NCBI GenBank assembly: GCA_036260375.1
Contig: DASZZZ010000093.1
Coordinates: 1-25,687 of the forward strand
DNA from: DASZZZ01 sp036260375
GTDB lineage: Bacteria; Actinomycetota; CADDZG01; WHSQ01
DNA length: 25,687 nt
Reading direction: 5' to 3'
A program made the position numbers and the translations under genes. Under the pieces are notes generated by a model that ran no database searches, had not been told where the DNA came from, and saw only the letters and a program-made list of their open reading frames with translations. The stretch's first letter is position 1; every line of letters begins with the position of its first letter. This document shows positions 6,544-14,911 of the stretch, one piece after another.

Positions 6544-8346
6544 TCAGGGGCGCAGATACGAGATCTTCATCATGTCGCCGCTCGTGTAGAAGGGCGCCGT
6601 CGTCGACGTGCAGCGCACCCGCACGCGCACGTCGCCGTCGCCGCTCGTGCCGCTGACGTAGTCGGCGAGCGCACCGGTCGCCGCGACGTCGACCTGGACC
6701 TCGCTCGCGCCGGCGGTGCGGGCGTCCACGCGGACCCACGCGTTGTCGGTCCAGCGGAACAGCCACAGCGTCTGGCTGCACGCGCGCGACGCCTTGCCGC
6801 GGTAGGAGACGTCGAGCGACTGCAGCGCGTTCGACACGCCGGTGAAGCGTCCGAACCACGCACTCGTGTACGTGCTCGAGCTCGTCGAGTAGACCTCGTA
6901 GTAGCTGTCGTCGTCGGCGCGCAGGTTCGTCGCGCTCCCCGAGCGCAGGGACCCCGTGACGAGCGCGGTGCTCGCGGGCGCGGCCGTCACCCGCGTCGGC
7001 GCCGCGTACGGACGCGCCCACGTCAGGTGGCCGTAGATGCGTCCGCTTACCGGCCGGACGGGGTCGCCGACGAACCCGAAGCCCGGCACCGCGTTCGTGC
7101 GCTCCTGCGCGTCGGCGCGCATGCGTGCGACGACCTGCGCCGGGGTCAGCCCGCTGCACGGCCCGCGCACCGCGCCCTCGCCGATGCACAGCGCGACCGC
7201 GCCGGTCACGTGCGGCGTCGCCATGCTCGTGCCCGACATCGTGGTGACGCCGCCGCCGAGCGCGGTCGACGAGACGCACGTCCCGGGGGCCGCAATCGTG
7301 TGCGCGCCGCCCGCCGTCGTCGCGGCGAAGTTCGAGAAACCCGCATAGCGGTCGTCGGTCGCGGCCGCGTCGCACGCCGGCGCGCCGCCCGCGGCCCCGC
7401 CGGCGCCGTCCGAGTCGGTCATCGCGGTCACGGTCAGCACCTCGGGGTACGCGGCCGGAACGTCGGGCACGCGCGCGTAGTCGAAGTCCCAGCCGTCGTT
7501 GCCGGCGGCGACGACGTAGGTGACGCCCGCCCTCGTCGACGCGCAGATCGCCTTGTGGAGCGCGTCGGTCGTCGTCGAACACGACTGCACCGGCGCGCCC
7601 GGCCCCCCGAGGCTCATGTTCGCGACCGCGACGTCGTTGGCGGGGTCCGCGTCGGTGCGCGTCGACGTGACCCAGTCGATGCCGCAGATGATCTGCGACC
7701 ACGTCCCGCCGCCGGTCGCGTCGAGGACCTTGACCGCGTAGACCTTCGTCCCGGGCGCCACCCCGGTGACGCCGGCGCCGTCGTTGCGCGCCGCGATCGT
7801 CCCCGCGACGTGCGTGCCGTGCCCGTTGTCGTCCTGCGCGGGGCCGGCGCCGACGCAGTTGCGTCCGTCGACGGCGGGCACGTCCGGGTGCGCGAAGTCG
7901 ATGCCGGTGTCGATCACCGCGACGTTGGCCGGGCTCGCCGGTCGCGTCTCGGTCGCGGTCGCGGCGTCGATGCGGCGAACGCCCGGCGGGATCGAGTCGC
8001 CCGGTGCGAGCGGGGTGCGCGCGAGCGCGTGCACGCGCCGGTCCGGGGTCACGAACGCGACGCGCGGGTCGCGCTCGAGCGCGTCGACCTGGCCCTCGGT
8101 CAGCGTCGCCGAGAACCCGTCGATCGCATGCGAGTAGCGCAGGCGCGCGCTGAACCCGCGCGCGTTCTCGAGCGCGCGGGTCGCGGCGGCCCCGTCGTCG
8201 ACCGACGGCGCGAGCACGACGACGTAGTCCCCGCGCACGATGCGCGCGGCCCGCTCGGGGGCCGTGCGCGCGGGCGCGGCGGTCCACGCGGCCGGCATGA
8301 GCGCGGCGAACGACGCGAGTGCCAACAGGAGGACGGTGCGGCGCAT
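6544..8346 (-). CDS. secreted subtilisin-like serine protease (S8) with propeptide
   Basis: A 600-residue preproprotein. Residues 1-25 form a signal peptide (MRRTVLLLALASFAALMPAA). Residues about 36-108 resemble an I9 inhibitor propeptide (DYVVVLAPS through VAFVTPDRRVHA). The catalytic domain follows at about 120-420, with Asp146 in VAVIDTGID, His176 in NGHGTHVAGT, oxyanion Asn283 in AAGNDG and Ser374 in SGTSMATPH. The remaining 180 residues form a Ser/Thr-rich, probably beta-sheet domain (SYYEVYSTSSSTYTSAWFGRF) like the putative surface or substrate-binding tails of other secreted subtilases. ATG at 8346 follows GAGAGGTGAGCTG. The product is likely exported by Sec, self-cleaved and active outside the cell. 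It is divergent from the MFS gene, with 185 bp between the starts. Confidence 0.93.
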   Translation of the reverse strand: MRRTVLLLALASFAALMPAAWTAAPARTAPERAARIVRGDYVVVLAPSVDDGAAATRALENARGFSARLRYSHAIDGFSATLTEGQVDALERDPRVAFVTPDRRVHALARTPLAPGDSIPPGVRRIDAATATETRPASPANVAVIDTGIDFAHPDVPAVDGRNCVGAGPAQDDNGHGTHVAGTIAARNDGAGVTGVAPGTKVYAVKVLDATGGGTWSQIICGIDWVTSTRTDADPANDVAVANMSLGGPGAPVQSCSTTTDALHKAICASTRAGVTYVVAAGNDGWDFDYARVPDVPAAYPEVLTVTAMTDSDGAGGAAGGAPACDAAATDDRYAGFSNFAATTAGGAHTIAAPGTCVSSTALGGGVTTMSGTSMATPHVTGAVALCIGEGAVRGPCSGLTPAQVVARMRADAQERTNAVPGFGFVGDPVRPVSGRIYGHLTWARPYAAPTRVTAAPASTALVTGSLRSGSATNLRADDDSYYEVYSTSSSTYTSAWFGRFTGVSNALQSLDVSYRGKASRACSQTLWLFRWTDNAWVRVDARTAGASEVQVDVAATGALADYVSGTSGDGDVRVRVRCTSTTAPFYTSGDMMKISYLRP

Positions 8347-8531
8347 CAGCTCACCTCTCGGATCTCTGGCCTGGGAGTGCGCGGCATGGACTGGAACGAG
8401 CACGTCGCCGTGATTGCCGCCACGCAAGGTGAAACGCCCGGGCCGGGGGCCCGATTTCGCCCACCGGGTACGTAGTTTGCGTAGCGGATCGAGCGTCGCG
8501 CGCTCGCTTCGCCGGACGCTACGGTCGTCGG

Positions 8532-9788
8532 ATGCGCCGGCCCCCCGCCTTCCCGACGCTGCTCGCCGCCAACGCCGTCTCGCTGCTCGGCAACGTGATG
8601 GCGACGATCGCGATCCCGTGGTTCGTGCTGGAGACGACCGGCAGCGCGGCGCGGACCGGCGTCGCGGCGTTCGCGGCCGCGCTCCCGATGGCGATAGGGG
8701 CGTTCGCCGGCGGCCCCGTGACCGACCGCGTCGGAGCGGCGCGCGCCAGCGTCGTCGCCGACGTCGCGAGCGGCGCGTCGATCGCCGCCATCCCGCTGCT
8801 GCACGCCGCCGGCGCGCTCGAGTTCTGGATGCTCCTGGCGCTGGCGTTCCTCGGCGGCCTCTTCGACGCCCCCGCCGCCGCGGCCCGCCAGGCGCTCGTC
8901 CCCGAGCTCGCGGCGGCGCGCGCGGTCTCGCTCGAGCGCGCCAACTCGCTCTACATGGGCACCGAGCACGTCGCCTACGTCGCCGGCGCTCCGCTCGCGG
9001 GCGTGCTGATCGCGGTTCTCGGAGCGCCGAACGTCCTGTGGCTCGACGCGGCGTCGTTCGCGCTGTCGGCGACGGCGGTCGCGTGGGCGGTGCCGGCGGG
9101 ACGGGCGCGCCCACGGCGCGACACCACCTATCGCGACGACGTGCGCGAGGGCCTGCGGTTCGTGCGCCGCGACGACGTGCTAACGACCTTTCTCGTCGTC
9201 CCGACGCTCGGCAACCTGCTCTACAGCCCGTTCACGCCGGTCGTGCTGCCGGTGTACGCGCACCGGGTGTTCGACGACCCCGCCGCGGCGGGCGTGATGA
9301 TCGCGGCGTACGGGATCGGCGGGATCGCGGGGGCCGCGCTCCACGCCGGCGCGAGCGCGCGCTGGGAGCGCATCGCGTCGTACCGCGTCGCGTGGGTGCT
9401 CGACACGCTGCTGCTCGGCGCGTTGCTGTTCGTCCCGCCGCTGCCGGTCGCGGTCGCGCTGCTGTTCCTCGTCGGCGTCGGCGTCGGCTTCATCGGACCG
9501 ATCGAGCAGACGGTGCGCCAGGAGCGCACGCCCCCGGAGTTGCGCGGCCGCGTGTTCTCCACGGTCATGGCGGCGCAGCTCGTCGCGGCCCCGCTCGGGA
9601 TCGTCGTCGCCGGCGCGCTCCTCGACGTCCTCGGCCTCGCCGGAACGATCGCGGCGATCACCGTGGCGAACGTCGCGCTGACCGGCGTCGTGCTGGTGTC
9701 GCCCGCGGTCGCGCGCGCCCGATCGACGCGCGCCGTGCACGCACGCGCCGACTCGCTTGCCGCACGCGACGACGGCGACGCGACGTAG
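8532..9788 (+). CDS. MFS transporter, EntS/MFS_3-like exporter
   Basis: A 418-residue inner membrane protein with about twelve hydrophobic segments. The major facilitator loop motif A is seen between the second and third segments as GGPVTDRVGAAR (residues 60-71). Its counterpart in the second half, TPPELRGRVFSTVMAAQL, is typical of the MFS_3 branch that holds enterobactin exporter EntS and macrolide exporters. It probably exports a small molecule using the proton gradient; the substrate cannot be told. ATG at 8532 has no strong ribosome site. It is divergent from the subtilase and convergent with the small membrane protein at 9799-10404. Confidence 0.88.
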   Translation: MRRPPAFPTLLAANAVSLLGNVMATIAIPWFVLETTGSAARTGVAAFAAALPMAIGAFAGGPVTDRVGAARASVVADVASGASIAAIPLLHAAGALEFWMLLALAFLGGLFDAPAAAARQALVPELAAARAVSLERANSLYMGTEHVAYVAGAPLAGVLIAVLGAPNVLWLDAASFALSATAVAWAVPAGRARPRRDTTYRDDVREGLRFVRRDDVLTTFLVVPTLGNLLYSPFTPVVLPVYAHRVFDDPAAAGVMIAAYGIGGIAGAALHAGASARWERIASYRVAWVLDTLLLGALLFVPPLPVAVALLFLVGVGVGFIGPIEQTVRQERTPPELRGRVFSTVMAAQLVAAPLGIVVAGALLDVLGLAGTIAAITVANVALTGVVLVSPAVARARSTRAVHARADSLAARDDGDAT

Positions 9789-9808
9789 GCGCGCGCGGCT
9801 AGCGCGCC
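9788..9808. terminator. small hairpin between convergent genes
   Basis: GGCGCGC and GCGCGCC are exact complements separated by seven bases. They span the MFS stop codon and the stop codon of the convergent gene. A T-run is absent and such GC runs are common here, so this is a weak call. Confidence 0.25.
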
Positions 9809-10404
9809 GGCTCCGGCGTCTTCAGTCCGAGCGCGCCGAGCTCGAGCGCGGCGAGCGCGCGGTAGTCCTCGGTCGCGAGCGCGCGGCCCGGGTGGGGGGA
9901 AGCGCGCCGCAGCTCGTGCAGCGGGCGCGTCGCCGCGGCGCGCAGCGCGAACAGACGGAGGTCGTCGGCGTCGACGCGCATGCGGGCGGCCGCGGTCGCG
10001 TCGCGCACCCAGCGCGCCCGGGCCGGCACGTAGCGCATGAGCACGAGCACGATCGGGATGATCGCGAACAGCACGCCGGTCCACAGCGCGATCGAGTGGA
10101 CGACGTCCTGGTAGCCCTGCCCCGCGTCGCGCAGCGTCGTGCCCGCGCGTGCGGCGGCGTCGAACGGCGTCTGGAGCTCGTCGCCGACGAGCGGCACGGC
10201 GCGGATCTCGGCGCCGATCGACCGGAGGTTGTCGGCGAAGCCGGCGCCGGCGCCCTCGATCGCGCGGCCCGGCCCCTGGAGCCGGTGGATCAGCGTGTCC
10301 ATCCACACGCCGACGCGCGTCCACAGCGCGACCCAGGCGACGACGGCGGCGTCGCCCGCGACCTGGCGCAGGCGGTGACGCGGCATCTCCCCGTACAGCT
10401 TCAT
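9799..10404 (-). CDS. hypothetical membrane protein, two transmembrane segments
   Basis: A 201-residue protein that I do not assign to a family. A first hydrophobic segment lies near residues 16-30 (AGDAAVVAWVALWTRVGVW). A second, more convincing one is near 108-124 (IALWTGVLFAIIPIVLVLM). Between them is a loop of about 75 residues with glycine-rich, helix-like sequence, probably on one face of the membrane. A basic cytoplasmic tail of about 75 residues follows. ATG at 10404 has a clear GGAGG seven bases upstream. It follows the CocE-type hydrolase on the same strand, but a 13-bp hairpin lies between them, so it probably has its own promoter. Confidence 0.7.
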   Translation of the reverse strand: MKLYGEMPRHRLRQVAGDAAVVAWVALWTRVGVWMDTLIHRLQGPGRAIEGAGAGFADNLRSIGAEIRAVPLVGDELQTPFDAAARAGTTLRDAGQGYQDVVHSIALWTGVLFAIIPIVLVLMRYVPARARWVRDATAAARMRVDADDLRLFALRAAATRPLHELRRASPHPGRALATEDYRALAALELGALGLKTPEPAR

Positions 10405-10444
10405 GTAAGACCTCCAGACGACCGTCCCCGGGCACGAGCGAAAC

Positions 10445-10475
10445 CGGGCCCGGCCCCCTGTCGGGGCCGGGCCCG
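10445..10475 (-). terminator. 13-bp perfect hairpin after the CocE-type hydrolase
   Basis: CGGGCCCGGCCCC at 10445-10457 pairs fully with GGGGCCGGGCCCG at 10463-10475 around a 5-base loop. It starts 27 bp past the stop of the hydrolase gene, read on the minus strand. Only a short T stretch follows, as is common for terminators in high-GC actinobacteria. Confidence 0.65.
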
Positions 10476-10501
10476 ATCGATACTCCCCCGAAGCGGGCGG
10501 C

Positions 10502-12697
10502 CTAGCTGCCCTTCTCGCCCGCCTGGTTGAAGAAGTCGATGGTCATGTCGACCTGGTTCGCCGGCGGGCCGGACCAGTTGTGCACCTCGATGCGGTAGTG
10601 ACCGGGGTGCAGACGGTCCGCCGTGACGACCTCTTCGGTGAGGCTGCCCGACGTGCCGGAACGCATGTCGCCGCCCCACGAGCCGTCGAGGCGCTGGCGC
10701 TGGAGGTAGAGGTCGATGTCGGCCGGCTGCGCCGGGATCGCCGTGGCAACCATGCGCGCGTTGTCGAAGCCCGCCTGCACGTCAAACTCGACGTACTGGC
10801 TCGTAACTCCGGGCTCGCGCGTTCCGGCCCCCGACGCGAGCGTCGTGACCGAGCCGGTCGTCGACGGCTGCGCCGGGCCGAGCGGGACCGAGCCGCCCTC
10901 GAGCACGAGCGGCACGTCGTCGGCAACGAGCTGCGGCGACGGGACGACCGGCAGCGTCAGCCGCGTCGCGTTCGGGCCGGTGAACACGGTCACTAGCGGG
11001 TCGACCGCGAACGTCGGCACCTTGTCGGGGTCGCTCGTGCTGACGCGCAGCACGAGGCGGTGGCCCTCACGGAGGTGGTGGCCCATGGCGAAGCCCGGAG
11101 GCTTCATGTCGTAGCGCTGCGCCGCGACCACCGGCTTCGGCGTCGCGAGGCCGCTGCGCAGCTCGGGGTTGATCGTGAACTGGCCGATGCGGCGCCACGT
11201 CCCGTTCGGGCTCTCGTCGAACACGTTCGTGATGAGATGCACGCGCGGCACGGTCACCGACGCCGACAGCTTCAGCTTGGGCACGCCGGCGATCACCATG
11301 TCGTCGGTCATCGGCTGCGACGTGAACGTCGCGCCCCCGGTGCTCTTCGGCGCGGAGAAGCCGAGCGGATCGCCGGTGAACGACACCGAGCCCGACGCCC
11401 ACGGCGACGTGTCGCGCAGCGTGCGGCCCGCCGCGGCCGGGAAGAAGTCGACCATCTGCGCCGAGGCGGAGAAGCGGTCCGTCGTGAGGATCTCGGTGCG
11501 CGCGCCGGCCTGGACCTCGGCGAGCGTGCCGTCGGCCATGAACACCTCGACCGCGGGACCGGTGTCGACCGCGTTGCCCTTGAGCCACTTGTCGAACCAC
11601 GCGTGCAGCGCGTACGTCCACTGGATGCCGCGCCGGTTCGGGCAACAGCCGGAGCCGTGGTCCCACTGGCCGAGCCACAGCTTGTCCTGACCCGGATGCG
11701 TCGCCGTCGCCGGCTGACCCGACGCCGTGTAGCCGCCGTTGCGGTCGAAGAACCACTGCGCCGCGGGGACGCGCGCGGCGTTGTCGTTGACGCCGTGGAT
11801 CAGGAACACGGGGATCTTGGCCGCGGTCGCGCCGGCCTCGTGATCGCGCTCCCCGTGCCACCACGTGTACTGGCCGCTCAGCTGCGGCTCGCCGGAGGCG
11901 AGCGACGACGCCTGCCACCCGCAGCCGAACGTCTCCATGTCCTGCCCGAAGTCGTCGCCGTTGGCGCCGCCGAGCGCTATCGCCGGGATCTGCGGGGGCA
12001 GGTGGCGGTTGGTCGACAGCATCGGGTACGACCACATGACGCCCATCCACTGCAGGAAGTACGGGACGCCGGCCTGGAACTGGTGGTGGTACATGCCGGC
12101 GAGGCCCGCGCTCGGGACGATCGTCGCGAGCCCGTCGGGGTTCTGGGCGGCGGCGACCATCGGCGTCGAGCCGACGTAGCTGTGGCCGGTCATGCCGACC
12201 TTGCCGTTCGACCACGTGCGGTCGGCGGCCCACTCGACGATCGTCTTGAGGTCCTTGGCGTCGTTGGGGCCGAGGTGGTCGAGACAGCCGCCCGAGCGTC
12301 CAGTGCCGCGCAGGTCGACCATGACGACCGCGTAGCCGCGCGGCGCGAAGTAGCCGGTGAGGCCGAGCGAGCGGCCGTCGGCGTCGCGTGGCTCGGGCAG
12401 GATGCGCGTCCCGTCGCGGTCCGCGAGCGTGCCGTGGTACGGGCTCGCCTCGAGGACGACGGGGAACTGGCCCTGCGCGTTCGGACGCACGACCTCGACG
12501 TAGAGTTCGACGCCGTCGTGCATCTCGACGTTGTAGCTCTCGCGCGTGGTCTCGTACGTCGGCTGCGACAGGCCGGCGACGTCCGTGTAGTCGAACGCGG
12601 CCGGCGGGGTCGTCTGCGCGCCGGCGTTCGATATCGGTACGAGCGCGGCAAGAAGCGCGATCAGGACGACGGGCATGACCAGCCCTCTGCGTGACAT
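10502..12697 (-). CDS. secreted CocE/NonD family hydrolase (X-Pro dipeptidyl-peptidase S15 type)
   Basis: A 731-residue exported alpha/beta hydrolase. Residues 1-29 are a signal peptide ending near NAGAQ. The catalytic domain (about 50-380) carries the nucleophile Ser173 in MTGHSYVGS, the likely acid Asp305 in HGVNDNAA and His347 in QWDHGSG, with the helper segment VMVDLRGTGRSGG before the nucleophile. After about residue 390 come the jelly-roll C-terminal domain of the family and an extra C-terminal beta domain of about 130 residues (EFDVQAGFDNARMVATAIP, through DLYLQ to the end). The extra domain resembles pre-peptidase C-terminal or carbohydrate-binding folds. Members cleave acyl or proline-linked dipeptides, esters or cocaine-like substrates. 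A GTG two codons upstream would sit on top of the GGGGGAG ribosome site, so ATG at 12697 is the better start. Confidence 0.88.
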   Translation of the reverse strand: MSRRGLVMPVVLIALLAALVPISNAGAQTTPPAAFDYTDVAGLSQPTYETTRESYNVEMHDGVELYVEVVRPNAQGQFPVVLEASPYHGTLADRDGTRILPEPRDADGRSLGLTGYFAPRGYAVVMVDLRGTGRSGGCLDHLGPNDAKDLKTIVEWAADRTWSNGKVGMTGHSYVGSTPMVAAAQNPDGLATIVPSAGLAGMYHHQFQAGVPYFLQWMGVMWSYPMLSTNRHLPPQIPAIALGGANGDDFGQDMETFGCGWQASSLASGEPQLSGQYTWWHGERDHEAGATAAKIPVFLIHGVNDNAARVPAAQWFFDRNGGYTASGQPATATHPGQDKLWLGQWDHGSGCCPNRRGIQWTYALHAWFDKWLKGNAVDTGPAVEVFMADGTLAEVQAGARTEILTTDRFSASAQMVDFFPAAAGRTLRDTSPWASGSVSFTGDPLGFSAPKSTGGATFTSQPMTDDMVIAGVPKLKLSASVTVPRVHLITNVFDESPNGTWRRIGQFTINPELRSGLATPKPVVAAQRYDMKPPGFAMGHHLREGHRLVLRVSTSDPDKVPTFAVDPLVTVFTGPNATRLTLPVVPSPQLVADDVPLVLEGGSVPLGPAQPSTTGSVTTLASGAGTREPGVTSQYVEFDVQAGFDNARMVATAIPAQPADIDLYLQRQRLDGSWGGDMRSGTSGSLTEEVVTADRLHPGHYRIEVHNWSGPPANQVDMTIDFFNQAGEKGS

Positions 12698-13000
12698 GGG
12701 CACTCCCCCTGGGCCCCGTGCGGAGCCGTAGACGCCGGTGAGGGCCCGACGCGGGCCCGGCGGCGAATACTAGCTACGTTCTTGGCATTGGGCTATGGGG
12801 TTAGTCATTTTGGGTCGTTTTTCTGGTTCTCCCGTGTGGGGATCTCCATCCACCACTCGACGAGGGCCGCGTCCACGCCGTGCCCTCGTCGCTGCGACCA
12901 CGGCGGCAGCGTGCGCGACGTGCCAGCAACCGCCCGCCGGTGACGCGGCGGTGACGCCGGGGGCGCACCATGGCGCCGTGGACGCGGGGAGTCGGACGAC
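12698..13000. other. intergenic region between divergent CocE-type hydrolase and DUF4157 genes
   Basis: About 300 bp with no convincing gene on either strand. Positions 12742-12758 hold two GGGCCC blocks 5 bp apart. Positions 12776-12835 are the AT-richest part and probably carry the promoters of both flanking genes. I could not place a -35/-10 pair with confidence. Confidence 0.5.
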
Positions 13001-14452
13001 GTGACGCGGGCCGAGCGCGTCCGGGCTCCGGCGCCGACGGTCGCGCCCGCGGCGCTCGTCCAGCGCTGCGGCGGCGTGACGTGCCCTTCGGGGGCGTGCG
13101 ACCACGACGATCGGCGCCCCGGAACGCCGGGCCGCGCCGGCGCGACACCGGGCGGAGCGGCCGCGCCCCACGACTTCTCGTCGGTCGCCGTGGTCGCGCC
13201 CGTGCGCGTCACGGGCGCCGACGACCCGACCGAGCACGAGGCCGACCGCGTCGCCGACGAGGTCCTGCGCATGCGCGACCCGGCGGCGACCGTCGACGAG
13301 CGCGCGCAGCCGGCGACGATCCAGCTGAAGCCCGGCTGCGACGACGGCCGGTGCGACGACGACGACGTGCGCCTGGCGCGCTCCGGCGCGGCCGGACACG
13401 ACGACGCCGATCGCGACCCACGCGCGCTCAGCGGAGGCGGTGCGCCGCTGCCGGCGTCGTTGCGCTCCTACTTCGAGCCGCGCTTCGGACACGACTTCTC
13501 GGCCGTGCGCATCCACACCGACGAGCGCGCGGCGCGCTCCGCGCGCGCGTTCGGCGCGCTCGCGTACACGTTCGGACGCGACGTCGTGTTCGGCGCCGGC
13601 CGCTACCAACCCGGCACCCCGTCCGGCACGCGGCTGCTCGCGCACGAGCTCACCCACGTCGTGCAACAGGGCTCCGCGACGCCGCTCGCGCGCGATGCAC
13701 GCGCGCCTGCCGCCCCCACGCCGCGCGTCGGACGGCGCGCCACGACGCGCGTGCAGCGCGACGTCTCGCTCGAGGACGCGTCCGCGTTGGACCTGCGCGA
13801 CAGCGAGCCGGCCGAAGACGAGAAGCGGACCGTCGCGGCGCAGCGCGACGCATACGCGCGCCCCGCCGTGCGCATCGCGCCGGCCCCCGCGCCGGTCGTC
13901 CAGCGCGCGTGCCCCCCTTACGAGGGCTACTCCGCGCCGAAGCCGATCGAGAGCTACAACTGCGCCGGCCTCGCGCACCGCACGTACGACTACAAGGGCC
14001 TCGCCGCGACGCAGACGGCGCTCACCGCGGGGACGACGACGCCGTGCGGCACGCGCTGCGCGGTCGACCGCGTCAAGCACTGGCTGTGGCAGTACGACAT
14101 GCACTTCGAGAACTCGGCCGGAGCCGTGATCGCGCGGGCGGGGCGCGACTTCCACACCGTCGCCGGTGTCGCCACGACGAGCGGCGACCCCACCGACGTG
14201 TTCTCCAAGAACGGCAAGCGCCCGATCTACGGGCCCGGCACCGGTCCGAGCTTCCGTCCGCCGGCGCGCGAGCGCGCGACGGTGAACCACCCCAACGAGA
14301 CGCCGTTCGTGGACGCGTCGGGCAATCCCGTGTACAAGATCCGCACGAACTACTCCGAGGAGTGCTTCTGCCTGCCGTGCCCGTCGCGCGACCTCCCGCT
14401 GCAGGGACCGCCGCCACCGCCGGGTCCCGAGCCGTCGAACGTCTTCCGGTGA
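13001..14452 (+). CDS. DUF4157 protein with HELTH zinc motif and unrecognised C-terminal Cys/His domain
   Basis: A 483-residue protein. The N-terminal part has a cysteine cluster (VQRCGGVTCPSGAC) and an acidic block DDPTEHEADRVADEVLRM (73-91), a known companion of the DUF4157 fold. DUF4157 itself is at about 148-225 (LPASLRSYFEPRFGHDFSAVRIHTD through HELTHVVQQ at 215-223), a metallopeptidase-like zinc site. The family is known from extracellular contractile injection system (eCIS) cargo and polymorphic-toxin-like proteins. VQR tripeptides recur at 21, 250 and 300. From about 302 an unfamiliar domain begins, with YNCAGLAHRTY (Cys320), KHWLWQYD, DFHTVAG (His384) and a late ECFCLPC cluster. No signal peptide is seen. 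The start is GTG at 13001, the first start codon after an in-frame TGA at 12941, with GGGGAG upstream. No injection-system genes lie in the window. Confidence 0.8.
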   Translation: MTRAERVRAPAPTVAPAALVQRCGGVTCPSGACDHDDRRPGTPGRAGATPGGAAAPHDFSSVAVVAPVRVTGADDPTEHEADRVADEVLRMRDPAATVDERAQPATIQLKPGCDDGRCDDDDVRLARSGAAGHDDADRDPRALSGGGAPLPASLRSYFEPRFGHDFSAVRIHTDERAARSARAFGALAYTFGRDVVFGAGRYQPGTPSGTRLLAHELTHVVQQGSATPLARDARAPAAPTPRVGRRATTRVQRDVSLEDASALDLRDSEPAEDEKRTVAAQRDAYARPAVRIAPAPAPVVQRACPPYEGYSAPKPIESYNCAGLAHRTYDYKGLAATQTALTAGTTTPCGTRCAVDRVKHWLWQYDMHFENSAGAVIARAGRDFHTVAGVATTSGDPTDVFSKNGKRPIYGPGTGPSFRPPARERATVNHPNETPFVDASGNPVYKIRTNYSEECFCLPCPSRDLPLQGPPPPPGPEPSNVFR

Positions 14453-14474
14453 CGCCCGGCCGCCGGCGCGCGTC

Positions 14475-14837
14475 GTGACCGGCGGGCACGCGCTGCCTCC
14501 GGACGCGATCGACCCGCGCGCCGGCGACTACGTCGTGCGGCCGGCCGACGGAGGGTTCGAGGTGCTGCACGTCGACGACGTCGTCGCGCTCACGCGTCTG
14601 GTGGCACTCGAGGGCGAGCGCCGATTCCTCGACGAAGGCCCCCTGCGCGACTCGCAGCCGCCCGCGTACGAGGGCGAGGTCTTCGTGCTCGCGCGCGCGT
14701 ACGACGCTCGCTTCGCGAGCGCCGACGCGGCGATCGCGGCGATCGACGCCGGCTCCCTCGGCGGCGCGCGCGAGCGCATGTGCGTCCCGGTGCGCGACCT
14801 GCCCGAGTCGTCGGTGCGCGTGCACCGGCCCGGCTGA
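14475..14837 (+). CDS. small hypothetical protein paired with the DUF4157 gene
   Basis: A 120-residue acidic protein I do not recognise. It starts at GTG 14475, only 22 bp after the DUF4157 stop, so the two are probably one operon. It has no cysteine cluster, signal peptide or membrane segment. The sequence alternates short strands and helices (DYVVRPADGGFEVLHVDDVVAL, FVLARAYDARFASADAAIAAI). Its place after an effector-like gene makes an immunity or chaperone role possible, but nothing in the sequence proves it. The ribosome site is weak, which would fit translational coupling. Confidence 0.65.
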   Translation: MTGGHALPPDAIDPRAGDYVVRPADGGFEVLHVDDVVALTRLVALEGERRFLDEGPLRDSQPPAYEGEVFVLARAYDARFASADAAIAAIDAGSLGGARERMCVPVRDLPESSVRVHRPG

Positions 14838-14911
14838 CGGCCCCTGTCCCCCGCGCGTTTGCCGCGCGTCGCCGCGGGTACCTAACCGAGGACCCCGACC
14901 GGGAGGACGTC

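Noticed and set aside
7027..8475. 482-codon plus-strand frame opposite the subtilase
   Set aside because: Antisense shadow of a gene with complete catalytic triad and signal peptide.
12701..12703. GTG start two codons upstream of the CocE-type hydrolase ATG
   Set aside because: It directly abuts the GGGGGAG ribosome site, leaving no spacing; the ATG at 12697 is correctly spaced.
13001..14452. Part of a complete contractile injection system locus
   Set aside because: No sheath, tube, baseplate or AAA+ ATPase genes are present in the window; only the DUF4157 protein is seen.
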